Counted from the first letter of the stretch, positions 44,829 to 54,778 are shown. The stretch is 64,000 bases of DNA from Roseobacter sp. (GCA_024636495.1 JAGXGZ010000076.1:85529-149528); one strand, 5' to 3'. Numbers and translations: made by a program. The notes: a model not told the origin generated them from the sequence alone.

Positions 44829-46448
44829 ATGTTGGACACCCCCTCAAACCGCCCCGCCCTGCCCGCCGAAATCGCCCGGCGCCGCACGTTCGCGATCATC
44901 TCGCACCCGGATGCGGGCAAAACCACGCTGACGGAAAAATTCCTCCTGTTCGGGGGTGCCATCCAGATGGCGGGCCAAGTGCGCGCCAAGGGCGAAGCAC
45001 GCCGCACACGCTCGGACTTTATGGCGATGGAGAAAGACCGCGGCATCTCGGTTTCAGCCTCGGCCATGTCCTTTGATTTTGCAAACAAAGGCACCAATTA
45101 CCGCTTCAATCTGGTTGACACGCCCGGCCACTCTGATTTTTCCGAAGACACCTATCGCACGCTCACGGCTGTAGATGCCGCAGTGATGGTGATCGACGGG
45201 GCAAAAGGTGTAGAAAGCCAGACCCAGAAACTGTTCGAGGTCTGCCGCATGCGCGACCTGCCGATCCTGACATTCTGTAACAAGATGGACCGCGAAAGCC
45301 GCGACGTGTTCGAGATCATCGACGAGATCCAGCAGAACCTTGCAATTGACGTAACACCCGCCAGCTGGCCCATCGGCGTGGGCCGTGATTTTATCGGCTG
45401 CTATGACATCCTGCGCGACCGTCTGGAACTGATGGACCGCGCCGACCGCAACAAGGTGTCGGAAAGCATCAAGATCGAAGGGCTGGACGACCCCAAGCTG
45501 GCCGAACATGTGCCTGCCAATCTGTTGGAAAAGCTGCGCGAAGATCTTGAGATGGTGCGCGAACTGATGCCACCGCTCGATGCGGCGCTGATGGCCGAAG
45601 GGTCGCTGACGCCGATCTGGTTCGGCTCTGCAATCAACTCGTTCGGCGTCAAGGAATTGATGGACGGCATCGCCACCTACGGGCCCGAGCCGCAAATCCA
45701 AAAGGCCGAACCCCGCGAGATTCTGCCCGAGGAAAAGAACGTGTCGGGTTTCGTGTTCAAGGTGCAAGCCAACATGGACCCAAAGCACCGCGACCGCGTG
45801 GCCTTTGTGCGCCTTGCCTCGGGGCATTTCACCCGTGGCATGAAGCTGACCCATGTGCGCAGCAAAAAGACGATGGCCGTAACCAACCCGGTGATGTTTC
45901 TGGCCGCCGACCGCGAGCTGGCCGAAGAAGCATGGGCTGGTGATATCATCGGCATTCCCAACCACGGCCAATTGCGCATCGGCGACACCCTGACCGAAGG
46001 CGAAGCGATCCGCGTGACCGGCATCCCGTCCTTTGCGCCGGAACTGCTGCAAGGGGTGCGGGCGGGCGATCCGATGAAATCCAAGCATCTGGAAAAGGCG
46101 CTGATGCAATTTGCCGAAGAAGGTGCCGCCAAGGTCTTCAAACCAGCCATCGGATCGGGATTTGTCGTGGGCGTCGTGGGCCAGTTGCAATTCGAAGTGC
46201 TCGCCTCCCGGATCGAGCTGGAATACGGCCTGCCCGTGCGGTTCGAGCAGTCGCAATTCACCTCGGCCCGCTGGGTCAATGGCGACCGCCAAGCCGTTGA
46301 TAAATTTACTGAAAGCAACAAGCAGCACATCGCGCATGATCATGACGGCGACATCGTTTATCTGACGCGGCTGCAATGGGACATCGACCGCGTCGATCGT
46401 GACTATCCAGATGTGCGCCTGACCGCGACCAAGGAAATGATGGTCTAG
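44829..46448 (+). CDS. prfC: Peptide chain release factor 3
   Basis: 539 residues from the ATG at 44829; the frame is open up to 44382 but only as antisense to the SnoaL-like gene. GTPase P-loop S-H-P-D-A-G-K-T-T at 25-33, then V-D-T-P-G-H and N-K-M-D. RF3 recycles RF1 and RF2 after termination. The glycosyltransferase follows 37 bp downstream. Confidence 0.96.
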   Translation: MLDTPSNRPALPAEIARRRTFAIISHPDAGKTTLTEKFLLFGGAIQMAGQVRAKGEARRTRSDFMAMEKDRGISVSASAMSFDFANKGTNYRFNLVDTPGHSDFSEDTYRTLTAVDAAVMVIDGAKGVESQTQKLFEVCRMRDLPILTFCNKMDRESRDVFEIIDEIQQNLAIDVTPASWPIGVGRDFIGCYDILRDRLELMDRADRNKVSESIKIEGLDDPKLAEHVPANLLEKLREDLEMVRELMPPLDAALMAEGSLTPIWFGSAINSFGVKELMDGIATYGPEPQIQKAEPREILPEEKNVSGFVFKVQANMDPKHRDRVAFVRLASGHFTRGMKLTHVRSKKTMAVTNPVMFLAADRELAEEAWAGDIIGIPNHGQLRIGDTLTEGEAIRVTGIPSFAPELLQGVRAGDPMKSKHLEKALMQFAEEGAAKVFKPAIGSGFVVGVVGQLQFEVLASRIELEYGLPVRFEQSQFTSARWVNGDRQAVDKFTESNKQHIAHDHDGDIVYLTRLQWDIDRVDRDYPDVRLTATKEMMV

Positions 46449-46485
46449 GCTTGCCACGCACGCACCAAGCCCGCAAAGTCACTTC

Positions 46486-47430
46486 ATGAGCGATGTTAAA
46501 TGGGGCCTCACCTCGACCATTCTTGCGTCTGCGCGCGACATCTTGCAGTTCGCCGCCTACCATCTGGAGGCAGGCGCCCACCGGTTGTACATTTACCTTG
46601 ATGACGAAAACTCCGATGCGTTTGCAGCACTGGATGCACATCCGAAAATCAGGGTCACGACCTGCGATGCAAAATACTGGAAGCAGCGCAAGCGTGGCCG
46701 CCCTGACACGCATCAGGTGCGCCAGACCGCCAATGCAACCCACGCCTATAACCGCAAGGCGGAGGTTGACTGGCTTATCCACATGGACGTGGACGAATTT
46801 CTGGTCTCGGACCGCCGCGTCTCCGATATCTTGGCCGACCGCCCTGCACGCCCTCTGGCAACCCGCATTCGCCCGATGGAACAACTGTCTGGCACACCGT
46901 CCGCGTTCAAAGCGTTTGTTCCCAACGGCCCGGACCGGATGCGCATTATTGCCGAACTTTACCCCACCTACGGGGCCTACCTTAAAGGCGGGTTTCTTAG
47001 CCATCTGGCGGGCAAAGTCTTTGTGCGCACCAGATTGCCCAATATCCATGTGCGCATTCATAACGTGTTTCAAAATGGCGAGATGCTGGCGTGTCATGAC
47101 CGCCAGGACGGCATTGATCTGGCCCACGCCCATGCAAAATCCTGGGAAGACTGGATCGCCGCCTACCGCTACAGGGTGACTAAAGGCAGCTATCGCCCCG
47201 AACTTGGGCCCAACAAACCTTACGAAAAGGGCGGGCTATCGATGCATGACCTGTTTGCGATGATCGAGGGGGATGCTGGCGAGGCCGGGTTGCGCGCCTT
47301 TTTCGACGAAGTTTGCGCTGACACGCCCAGTCTGCGCACGCGGTTAGCCGATCATGGGCTGCTGCGCGAGACCGACCTTGATCTTGCGACACATTTGCAA
47401 AAGCATTTCCCCGATTTCACAGGCCTTTAG
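46486..47430 (+). CDS. Glycosyltransferase family 2-like protein
   Basis: 314 residues. The D-V-D-E-F motif at 101-105 is the metal-binding D-x-D of the GT-A fold as used by a family 2 branch whose members open with a short L-A-S-A-R-D-I-L type stretch. The C-terminal half is helical. Acceptor and donor are unknown; a role in polysaccharide or surface glycan synthesis is likely. No other glycan gene is adjacent. Confidence 0.8.
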   Translation: MSDVKWGLTSTILASARDILQFAAYHLEAGAHRLYIYLDDENSDAFAALDAHPKIRVTTCDAKYWKQRKRGRPDTHQVRQTANATHAYNRKAEVDWLIHMDVDEFLVSDRRVSDILADRPARPLATRIRPMEQLSGTPSAFKAFVPNGPDRMRIIAELYPTYGAYLKGGFLSHLAGKVFVRTRLPNIHVRIHNVFQNGEMLACHDRQDGIDLAHAHAKSWEDWIAAYRYRVTKGSYRPELGPNKPYEKGGLSMHDLFAMIEGDAGEAGLRAFFDEVCADTPSLRTRLADHGLLRETDLDLATHLQKHFPDFTGL

Positions 47431-47546
47431 CGCATCTATTTGACGCCAAGCAGAGACTTTGCTAAGGGGTTGAATACATGTCGCGGGCGCTGTCCGCCCC
47501 TTGGGCCATGCGGGCCGATATGAATGCTGCCGCGGGCCAAAATTTA

Positions 47547-47565
47547 TGTCCGCTATTACCGGACA
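47547..47565 (+). promoter_or_regulatory. Hairpin covering the ribosome binding region of rhlE
   Basis: TGTCCG (47547-47552) and CGGACA (47560-47565) enclose CTATTAC and end three bases before the ATG at 47569. The only Shine-Dalgarno-like GGA is inside the stem. Could restrict translation until the RNA is unwound. A GC hairpin without T run also lies at 47485-47499. Confidence 0.45.
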
Positions 47566-47568
47566 CAC

Positions 47569-49173
47569 ATGACAAAATTTTCTGACCTGAACCTAAATCC
47601 AAAAGTACTGCGCGCCATCGAAGAGGCCGGGTATGAGACGCCAACCCCCATCCAAGAAGGGGCAATCCCCCCTGCCCTTGAAGGCAAAGATGTCTTGGGG
47701 ATCGCCCAGACCGGGACCGGCAAAACCGCCAGCTTTACTCTGCCGATGATCACCATGCTGGCCCGTGGCCGTGCACGTGCACGTATGCCTCGCAGCTTGG
47801 TTTTGTGCCCGACACGTGAATTGGCCGCACAGGTTGCCGAAAACTTCGACACCTACACAAAGCACCTGAACCTGACCAAAGCACTGCTGATCGGCGGCGT
47901 CTCTTTTGGCGAACAGGACAAACTGATTGACAAGGGCGTCGACGTGTTGATCGCGACGCCGGGCCGATTGATCGACCATTTCGAGCGCGGCAAACTGATC
48001 CTGTCTGACGTCAAGATCATGGTCGTAGACGAAGCGGACCGGATGCTTGATATGGGGTTCATCCCCGACATCGAACGCATCTTCCAGATGACCCCCTTCA
48101 CGCGCCAGACGCTGTTCTTCTCGGCAACAATGGCCCCCGAGATCGAGCGGATCACCAACACTTTCCTGTCGAATCCTGTGCGCGTCGAAGTTGCGCGTCA
48201 GGCCACCACTGGCGAGAATATCACCCAAGGTGTGTTGATGCTGGCCGCCTCGCGCAAGGACCGCGAAGCCACCGAAAAGCGCAACGTGCTTCGCGCGTTG
48301 ATCGACGCCGAAGGCGACAAATGCACCAATGCGATCATCTTTTGCAACCGCAAGATGGATGTGGATACTGTTGCCAAGTCCTTGAAGAAACACGGCTATG
48401 ACGCAGCACCAATCCACGGTGATCTGGATCAAAGTCAACGGACCAAAACGCTGGACGGGTTCCGCGCCGGAACACTCCGATTTCTTGTGGCCTCAGACGT
48501 TGCCGCACGCGGCCTTGATGTGCCATCGGTTAGCCACGTCTACAACTTTGATGTGCCGTCGCACGCCGAAGACTACGTTCACCGCATTGGCCGTACGGGC
48601 CGCGCAGGGCGCGATGGCAAGGCGATCATGATCTGCGTTCCGCGCGATGAAAAAAACCTCGCCGACGTAGAGCGTCTGGTTCAGCGCGAAATTCCGCGCC
48701 TCGAAAACCCGCTGGGCGGCGACAAGGCAGCAGCCGCACCGACGAAGGAGGCCCCTAAAAAGGACGCTTCCCCACAGCAAAAAACGGCGAAAGATGACGC
48801 GCCAGCAACCGAAAAGCCCAAGCGCACCCGGACGCGCAGCCGCAAAAAAGACGATGCACCGAAGGTTGAAGCAGACGCTGTCAAAAATGACGCAGATACC
48901 GCGCCAAAGCCAGATGCAGCACCCGAAGTGAAAGCTGAAAAGCAGCCCGAACCTCAGACGCAAGCGCCTGAAGCGCAACCACAAGATGATAAACCCCAGC
49001 AAAGCCGTCGCAACGAACGTGGCGGTCGCGGCCGGGGCGACAACAATCGTTCTGACAACAACCGTTCTGACAATAACCGCAATCAAAACAGCCGCAACGA
49101 CAACAAGATTGTGGGCTTGGGTGAACACACGCCCGAGTTTATCGGCCTCAGCTTTGAGGAACGCCGCGACTGA
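47569..49173 (+). CDS. rhlE: DEAD-box RNA helicase, RhlE type
   Basis: 534 residues from the ATG at 47569; the frame to 47524 lacks support. Q-motif near T-P-T-P-I-Q, Walker A A-Q-T-G-T-G-K-T at 46-53, D-E-A-D at 154-157, S-A-T and the H-R-I-G-R-T-G-R motif. From about residue 390 a charged tail rich in Lys, Ala, Asp and Asn follows, ending in R-G-G and a three-fold D-N-N-R-S repeat. The helicase unwinds structured RNA in ribosome assembly or decay. A hairpin in the leader may allow autoregulation. Confidence 0.94.
   Translation: MTKFSDLNLNPKVLRAIEEAGYETPTPIQEGAIPPALEGKDVLGIAQTGTGKTASFTLPMITMLARGRARARMPRSLVLCPTRELAAQVAENFDTYTKHLNLTKALLIGGVSFGEQDKLIDKGVDVLIATPGRLIDHFERGKLILSDVKIMVVDEADRMLDMGFIPDIERIFQMTPFTRQTLFFSATMAPEIERITNTFLSNPVRVEVARQATTGENITQGVLMLAASRKDREATEKRNVLRALIDAEGDKCTNAIIFCNRKMDVDTVAKSLKKHGYDAAPIHGDLDQSQRTKTLDGFRAGTLRFLVASDVAARGLDVPSVSHVYNFDVPSHAEDYVHRIGRTGRAGRDGKAIMICVPRDEKNLADVERLVQREIPRLENPLGGDKAAAAPTKEAPKKDASPQQKTAKDDAPATEKPKRTRTRSRKKDDAPKVEADAVKNDADTAPKPDAAPEVKAEKQPEPQTQAPEAQPQDDKPQQSRRNERGGRGRGDNNRSDNNRSDNNRNQNSRNDNKIVGLGEHTPEFIGLSFEERRD
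49039..49083 (+). repeat. Three tandem 15-bp units in the rhlE tail
   Basis: GACAACAATCGTTCT (49039-49053), GACAACAACCGTTCT (49054-49068) and GACAATAACCGCAAT (49069-49083) encode D-N-N-R-S twice and D-N-N-R-N once. The copies could vary in number between strains. Confidence 0.85.
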
Positions 49174-49200
49174 CACACGGCATAGGTTTTGAAAGACCCA

Positions 49201-49233
49201 AAGGGTGCAGAATTCTGGTTCTGCACCCTTTTT
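49201..49233 (+). terminator. Rho-independent terminator of rhlE
   Basis: AAGGGTGCAGAA (49201-49212) and TTCTGCACCCTT (49219-49230) make a perfect 12-bp stem with loop TTCTGG; a T run continues to 49233. Confidence 0.92.
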
Positions 49234-49321
49234 CATTAGGCTTCGTGCAAATCGGCTTTGGGAAACGCCGCGTTTCATGCAACCCTTCACAGCAGCACTC
49301 GCTTGAATGGAAGGAGCCGAC

Positions 49322-49996
49322 ATGCGCATCGGCATGCTGTTATACCCGAACCTGACACAGCTTGATCTGACAGGCCCGCTCGCCGTTTTTGCCCTGATCC
49401 CGGACGCCAAGGTGTCACTGATCTGGAAAACCAAAGATCCCATAGCCTGCGATTCCGGCTTTCAAATGCTGCCTACGGCCACGTTTGATGAAACCGAAAC
49501 GCTCGACGTTATCTGTGTGCCGGGCGGCCCGGGCCAGATTGAACTGATGGATGACACAGAAACCCTTGATTTTCTGCGCCGCATTGCGCCGGGCTGCCAA
49601 TGGGTGACCTCGGTTTGTGTGGGCTCTTTGGTGCTGGCGGCTGCGGGCTTGCTTGGCGGAAAGCGCGCGGCGTGTCATTGGGCGTCGCTGGATCAGTTGG
49701 CCTTGTTCGGGGTCACGCCTGTTAAAGACCGAGTTGTCCAAGATGGCCAGACCATGACGGGTGCGGGTGTAACCTCGGGCATTGATTTTGCCCTGACGCT
49801 CGTTGCCAAGGCGGTCAGTGTGACCTTGGCCAAGGAAATACAACTGCTGCTGCAATACGACCCCCAGCCCCCCTTTGCCGGAGGATCGCCAGACGACAGC
49901 GACCCGGACACTGTCAAAGCGGTCGATACCCTGATTGCCAAGATGATCGCCCGCCGCCTTGCCGCCTCGAAAGACGCAGCAGCGCGCCTGCCTTAA
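49322..49996 (+). CDS. DJ-1/PfpI family protein, isonitrile hydratase-like
   Basis: 224 residues from the ATG at 49322, with AAGGAG about 6 bases upstream; the ATG at 49307 is not favoured. The nucleophile elbow V-C-V-G-S places the active-site cysteine at Cys99, matching isonitrile hydratase and related amidase-like DJ-1 proteins. Length is also close to that enzyme. Substrate uncertain. Confidence 0.83.
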   Translation: MRIGMLLYPNLTQLDLTGPLAVFALIPDAKVSLIWKTKDPIACDSGFQMLPTATFDETETLDVICVPGGPGQIELMDDTETLDFLRRIAPGCQWVTSVCVGSLVLAAAGLLGGKRAACHWASLDQLALFGVTPVKDRVVQDGQTMTGAGVTSGIDFALTLVAKAVSVTLAKEIQLLLQYDPQPPFAGGSPDDSDPDTVKAVDTLIAKMIARRLAASKDAAARLP

Positions 49997-50002
49997 ACGC
50001 AA

Positions 50003-50032
50003 AACGCGCCACCCTTTTCAAGGCGACGCGTT
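50003..50032. terminator. Possible terminator between convergent genes
   Basis: AACGCG (50003-50008) pairs with CGCGTT (50027-50032), with CC/GG extending it after a bulge. It stands between the DJ-1 gene and rnj; a short T-rich stretch follows. Confidence 0.4.
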
Positions 50033-50054
50033 CATTTTGTTCGCTTTTCAACGA

Positions 50055-51722
50055 TTAGCTCAGACGGCTGACCACAATCGTGACTTCCGGCTTTTTGCCG
50101 ATCTCGTCATTCGCAGACTGGCGCACAACGCGCTTTAGCCCCTCGTGAAGCTTGTCATCATCACGCAAGGTTTTGGCATTGGCGCGGCCCAGGAATTGCC
50201 CCAGATCAGCTTCCAGAATTTCGACCAGCGATGATTTCGACCGGCCCTGTTCTGGCAAGCCCATGGCATCGACCCAAGGATCACCCAAAGCTTCGTCGTT
50301 TTCGTCGAGAATTACAGTAACAGTCACATGCCCGTTCAGCGCCATGCGGATACGGTCACGGACAACCCCATCCATCGCGCCAATCTGGGTCGAGCCGTCA
50401 AGATAGGTCCGCCCGCTATCGACATATTCAGCGACTTTGGGCTCGTTACCCGACAGGTCAATCATCATGCCATTGACCGCCAAAACGCCCTTCATGCCTT
50501 TGGCATTGGCGATTTTCACATGCTCGCGCAGGTGACGGTGTTCGCCGTGCATCGGGATCAGAATTTGCGGTTTCACAATGTCATGCAACGTCTCAAGATC
50601 GGGGCGGTTGGCGTGGCCAGACACGTGATACAAGCCCGAACTGTCGTCAACAATATCAACGCCCATTTCCGAAAACGAGTTCATCACCTTAATGACGCCA
50701 CGCTCGTTGCCGGGGATGGTTTTGGACGAGAACAAGAACATGTCCCCTTCCTTCATCTCAAGCCCCATGTATTTGCCGCGCGCCAGCTGGGCCGATGCAG
50801 CACGGCGTTCGCCCTGCGATCCGGTGACCAGCAACATCAGGTTTTCCCGTGGTACGCCGCGCGCATCCTCTGGGCTGATCACGGACGGGAAATCCTTCAT
50901 CACGCCGGTTTCAAGCGAGGCCTCTACCATCCGCTTCATCGCACGTCCCAACAAGACGACCGACCGCCCGGCCCGTTCGCCCGCATCTGCAAGCGTTTTA
51001 ACCCGCGCGACGTTGGACGCAAACGTTGTAGCCACCACCATGCCTTGCGCAGACCCGAGCAGTTTTTCTATCTCGGGCCCGACAGTCGCCTCTGACCGTC
51101 CGGCATTCAACGAAAACACGTTGGTACTGTCACAGATCAACGCCTTGACGCCACCCTTGGACACATCGGCCCACAGTTCTGGATCATAGGCTTCGCCCAC
51201 GCCCGGTGTCATGTCGATCTTGAAATCACCCGAGTGGATCAAACGGTCGCCCGCCACATCGATCACCAGCGATGACGATTCAGGGATCGAATGCGACATC
51301 GGCAAAAAGCCAACGGTGAACGGGCCAACGGTGGTCGTTGCAGGCCACGGCGCCACGGTCGTAATCGCATCGGCGGGATGGCCGTATTCATCCATCTTGC
51401 GCTTGGCGATGTTCGCCGTAAACTTGCGCGTATAAATCGGTGCACGCAAACGGTCGTATGTATGTGCCACCGCGCCCACGTGGTCTTCATGCGCGTGGGT
51501 GATGAAAATCGCCTCAATCTGGTTGCGACGTTCTTCTAGCCAGGCGATATCGGGGATGATCAAATCCACGCCGGGGCTTGTGTCCATGTCGGGGAAAGCC
51601 ACGCCAAGATCGACCACAATCAGTCGCTCCTTGCCGGGTTTTCCATATCCGTAAACATAGGCGTTCATGCCTATTTCACCTGCCCCACCGAGGGGCAGAT
51701 AGATCAATCTTTCGCTGCTCAT
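50055..51722 (-). CDS. rnj: Ribonuclease J
   Basis: 555 residues. Metallo-beta-lactamase motif H-A-H-E-D-H at 76-81, beta-CASP region and C-terminal domain complete. RNase J is a 5'-to-3' exonuclease and endonuclease used in rRNA maturation and mRNA decay. coaX ends 4 bp before its start, so they share a transcript. Confidence 0.96.
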   Translation of the reverse strand: MSSERLIYLPLGGAGEIGMNAYVYGYGKPGKERLIVVDLGVAFPDMDTSPGVDLIIPDIAWLEERRNQIEAIFITHAHEDHVGAVAHTYDRLRAPIYTRKFTANIAKRKMDEYGHPADAITTVAPWPATTTVGPFTVGFLPMSHSIPESSSLVIDVAGDRLIHSGDFKIDMTPGVGEAYDPELWADVSKGGVKALICDSTNVFSLNAGRSEATVGPEIEKLLGSAQGMVVATTFASNVARVKTLADAGERAGRSVVLLGRAMKRMVEASLETGVMKDFPSVISPEDARGVPRENLMLLVTGSQGERRAASAQLARGKYMGLEMKEGDMFLFSSKTIPGNERGVIKVMNSFSEMGVDIVDDSSGLYHVSGHANRPDLETLHDIVKPQILIPMHGEHRHLREHVKIANAKGMKGVLAVNGMMIDLSGNEPKVAEYVDSGRTYLDGSTQIGAMDGVVRDRIRMALNGHVTVTVILDENDEALGDPWVDAMGLPEQGRSKSSLVEILEADLGQFLGRANAKTLRDDDKLHEGLKRVVRQSANDEIGKKPEVTIVVSRLS

Positions 51723-51726
51723 ATGA

Positions 51727-52500
51727 TTAAGCGTTGTCCTTGTTATAGTTATAAATCACGGTCAAACCGTGCATTGTCAGATCATCTTGGTAGGCATCGA
51801 ACAGATCCACTGTCTGTTGAAACAGCGGGGCCAGCCCGCCTGTTGCGATCACACGCATTTCGCGCTCACGCTCCGCCTTTATTCGGGCACATATCTCACG
51901 AACGAGGCCAACATAACCCCAAAAAATACCTGATTGGATGCAGGCCACGGTATTTGTGCCGATCACCGCCTGCGGTTTGGAAATATCAACATGAGGTAAG
52001 GCGGCCGCCGCGTTATGCAAGGCCTCCAGGCTCAGGTTCACGCCGGGGGCGATTACCCCGCCGATATAGGCACCATCCGACGCCACCACATCAAAAGTCG
52101 TCGCCGTGCCAAAATCAACAACTATCAGATCGCCGCCAAAAAGATCAAACCCCGCAACGGTATTAACCAACCGATCCGGCCCCACTGCGGTGCCTGCGTC
52201 GACCCGCACGTCGACGGGCAGCAGACAGTCGGGCTTGCCCACAACGATGGGCCGCGTATTGAAATAGCGGTCAGCAAGGACGCGCAGGTTGAACACGACG
52301 CGCGGCACGGTCGAACTGATGATCACATCTGTGATATCCGCCTCGACCTTTTGGAACCGCATCAGCGTGCTGAGCCAGACATAATACTGGTCGGCTGTGC
52401 GCTGCCATTCTGTGGACGTGCGCCATGTTCCGATGAACCTGGACCCGTCCCAGATTGAAAAGACAGTATTTGTATTTCCGCAGTCAATCGCCAAAAGCAT
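51727..52500 (-). CDS. coaX: Type III pantothenate kinase
   Basis: 257 residues from the ATG at 52498-52500, opening M-L-L-A-I-D-C-G-N-T-N-T; a longer frame to 52536 is not needed. D-F-G-T-A-T-T-F and G-G-V-I-A-P-G complete the family pattern. First step of coenzyme A synthesis. Between birA and rnj. Confidence 0.95.
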   Translation of the reverse strand: MLLAIDCGNTNTVFSIWDGSRFIGTWRTSTEWQRTADQYYVWLSTLMRFQKVEADITDVIISSTVPRVVFNLRVLADRYFNTRPIVVGKPDCLLPVDVRVDAGTAVGPDRLVNTVAGFDLFGGDLIVVDFGTATTFDVVASDGAYIGGVIAPGVNLSLEALHNAAAALPHVDISKPQAVIGTNTVACIQSGIFWGYVGLVREICARIKAEREREMRVIATGGLAPLFQQTVDLFDAYQDDLTMHGLTVIYNYNKDNA

Positions 52501-52522
52501 CGAACAGCCCTTCCCTGTCGTC

Positions 52523-53305
52523 TTAGAAAAATACATCCGCCGCAGTGACTTGCACGCGGCCCTTTGGGGTTCGCAAGATCAGGCAGCCGTGTTGATCCAC
52601 GTCCTCAAAAACCCCGCGCGTCTCGTCGCGCATGGTGCGCGCCACGATCTCTTCGCCCAGACGTGCAGCATGCGCCAACCACGCGGTACGGATCGGCGCA
52701 AAGCCAAAGGTGGTGAACTGCGTTTCCAACAAAGCATATTCGGGGGCGAGCGCGTCCAGAAACTTTGCTGTAGATATCACGAGGCCGGTTTCCCCGACAA
52801 TCGAAACCGGGCGGAGCGCACCCGCTTCAACCTGATCGGCGCCGGGCGCATGGGCAAGGTTCACGCCGATGCCGATCGCCAGATGATCGCCGATATTCTC
52901 AAGCAAAATCCCAGCAACCTTGCCGCCGTTCAACAGCACGTCATTTGGCCATTTCAGCGCAAATGCGCTTTCGTCACCCGTGACCCGGACAAAAGCGCGC
53001 CGCAGCGCCAGCGAGGCTACAAAACTGCGCAGCGCGGCGATCCCCGGTGCGTCCGTCCTGCGCATGATCAACGTCGCTGCAAAATTGCCCTTTGGCGTCG
53101 CCCAAGACCGCCCGCGACGTCCGCGCGCAGCCGTTTGCTCGTCTGCTAAAATCCATAAAGGGCCGGTCAGTTCATGGGCACGGCGCGCCGCCTCGCTTAG
53201 CGTGGAATCCACACTATCGAACACAACACGCCCGTAACCTTCGGGCCAAGCGCTGCCTTGCTTCTCTGGCTTAAAAATATCCCCGCCGGAGGCACGCCCG
53301 CTCAC
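52523..53305 (-). CDS. birA: Biotin-protein ligase (BirA, no HTH domain)
   Basis: About 260 residues. Biotin-binding motif A-R-G-R-R-G-R-S-W, then K-W-P-N-D-V. No N-terminal DNA-binding domain, so it only ligates biotin. The start is uncertain: the conserved part opens W-P-E-G-Y-G-R-V-V-F-D, upstream of which no ATG is found until 53383, inside nuoN. In-frame GTGs at 53312-53314 and 53303-53305 are candidates; I chose the latter. Either way translation would run through a dispersed repeat, read as G-D-I-F-K-P-E-K. Confidence 0.85.
   Translation of the reverse strand: MSGRASGGDIFKPEKQGSAWPEGYGRVVFDSVDSTLSEAARRAHELTGPLWILADEQTAARGRRGRSWATPKGNFAATLIMRRTDAPGIAALRSFVASLALRRAFVRVTGDESAFALKWPNDVLLNGGKVAGILLENIGDHLAIGIGVNLAHAPGADQVEAGALRPVSIVGETGLVISTAKFLDALAPEYALLETQFTTFGFAPIRTAWLAHAARLGEEIVARTMRDETRGVFEDVDQHGCLILRTPKGRVQVTAADVFF
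53261..53294 (-). repeat. Dispersed repeat, copy 6, inside the birA frame
   Basis: CTTCTCTGGCTTAAAAATAT then CCCCGCCGGAGGCA on the plus strand. In the birA direction this is read G-G-D-I-F-K-P-E-K without a stop. Confidence 0.75.
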
Positions 53306-53321
53306 CGCCCCCACCGACCGA

Positions 53322-54767
53322 TCAGTTGACCAGTGTCGCCGCCGCAGCAATGGCAGCACCTTCGACGCCGAACGTGTTTGCAATGCCGACGACCATGATC
53401 ACCGCAGAGGCCACCAGGAACCCTGTCAGCAGTCCACTGTTGCCGCCATCCAACCGGTCATCGCCCTCGGCCCCGAAATACATCAGGAAGACGATGCGCA
53501 AGTAGTAGTAAGCACCGATTGCCGAGGCGACAGCGCTTGCCGTGACCAACCAGATTAGGCCAGCATCAACGCCTGCCTGCCACACGCCGAACTTGGCGAA
53601 AAAGCCCAACATCGGCGGCACCCCTGCAAGCGAGAACAACAATACCAACATCGCCAGCGCCTTGCCCGGCGACCGCTTGGAATACATATTGAGTGCAGAG
53701 ATATCAGTGACAGGCTTGCCGTCTTTTTCCATGCTTAGGATAAAGGCGAATGTGCCGATATTCATCGTGACATAGATCGCCATATATACCAGCATCGCCT
53801 TGACACCCAGCTGTGTGCCCGCGGCCAAACCGATCAAGGCATACCCCATATGCGCGATCGAAGAATAGGCCATCAGACGTTTGATGTTGGTCTGGCCGAT
53901 CGCGGCAATTGCCCCCAGAAACATCGATAGAACAGAAAGCAGCGCGACGATCTGGCTCCAGTCCGCGACCGCGTTGCCAAAGGCGTCATGCAGCACGCGG
54001 GCAAACAGCGCCATGGCCGCAACCTTTGGAGCCGTCGCAAAAAACGCTGTGATCGGCGTGGGAGCACCTTCGTAGACGTCCGGCGTCCACATGTGAAACG
54101 GCACGGCAGATACCTTGAACGCCAGTCCAGAGATAAGGAACACGATACCAAACAGCAAACCAACGGATGCTTGGCCCGTTTGCGCAACCGTGATGATCCC
54201 TGCAAACTGCGTGGTCCCGGCATATCCGTAAACCAGCGATGCCCCGTAAAGCAGCAGACCGGAAGACAACGCGCCAAGTACGAAATACTTCAACCCCGCC
54301 TCGGTCGACTTGATACTGTCACGGCGCAAGGACGCGATCACGTAAAGCGCCAAGGATTGCAGCTCAAGACCCATGTAAAGCGACATCAAATCGCCTGCGC
54401 TGACCATCATCATCATGCCGACAACGCTAAGGGCGACCAGCACCGGGTATTCAAACCGCAGCAAACCACGCGCTTTCATATAGGCTTCTGACATCATCAA
54501 AACTGCCGCCGCACTCAGCAAAATCGTGACTTTGGCAAAGCGCGCGAAACCATCCTCGATGAACATTCCATTAAAGGCGATGCGCGTTTCGCCAGATCCG
54601 GTCATCCCGATCCAGATCGCCAACAGCACCATAACCCCCGAGGTCACCCAGACCAAAAGGCTGCCCATCGCATCTTTTGTCGTATAAACCGCCCCCAGCA
54701 ATGCAAATATCGCAAACAGCGACAGCACAATTTCGGGCAGGACGACATTTAGATCAGCGGAAATCAT
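53322..54767 (-). CDS. nuoN: NADH dehydrogenase I subunit N
   Basis: 481 residues, about 14 membrane helices, with [11 protein letters not shown] and the lysine-bearing antiporter-like helices. Proton-pumping membrane arm subunit. 11 bp after nuoM. Confidence 0.97.
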   Translation of the reverse strand: MISADLNVVLPEIVLSLFAIFALLGAVYTTKDAMGSLLVWVTSGVMVLLAIWIGMTGSGETRIAFNGMFIEDGFARFAKVTILLSAAAVLMMSEAYMKARGLLRFEYPVLVALSVVGMMMMVSAGDLMSLYMGLELQSLALYVIASLRRDSIKSTEAGLKYFVLGALSSGLLLYGASLVYGYAGTTQFAGIITVAQTGQASVGLLFGIVFLISGLAFKVSAVPFHMWTPDVYEGAPTPITAFFATAPKVAAMALFARVLHDAFGNAVADWSQIVALLSVLSMFLGAIAAIGQTNIKRLMAYSSIAHMGYALIGLAAGTQLGVKAMLVYMAIYVTMNIGTFAFILSMEKDGKPVTDISALNMYSKRSPGKALAMLVLLFSLAGVPPMLGFFAKFGVWQAGVDAGLIWLVTASAVASAIGAYYYLRIVFLMYFGAEGDDRLDGGNSGLLTGFLVASAVIMVVGIANTFGVEGAAIAAAATLVN

Positions 54768-54778
54768 CTCGCAGTCCT

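Noticed and set aside
45054..46457. Long minus-strand frame of 467 codons
   Set aside because: Shadow of prfC; rich in His and Gly with no domain.
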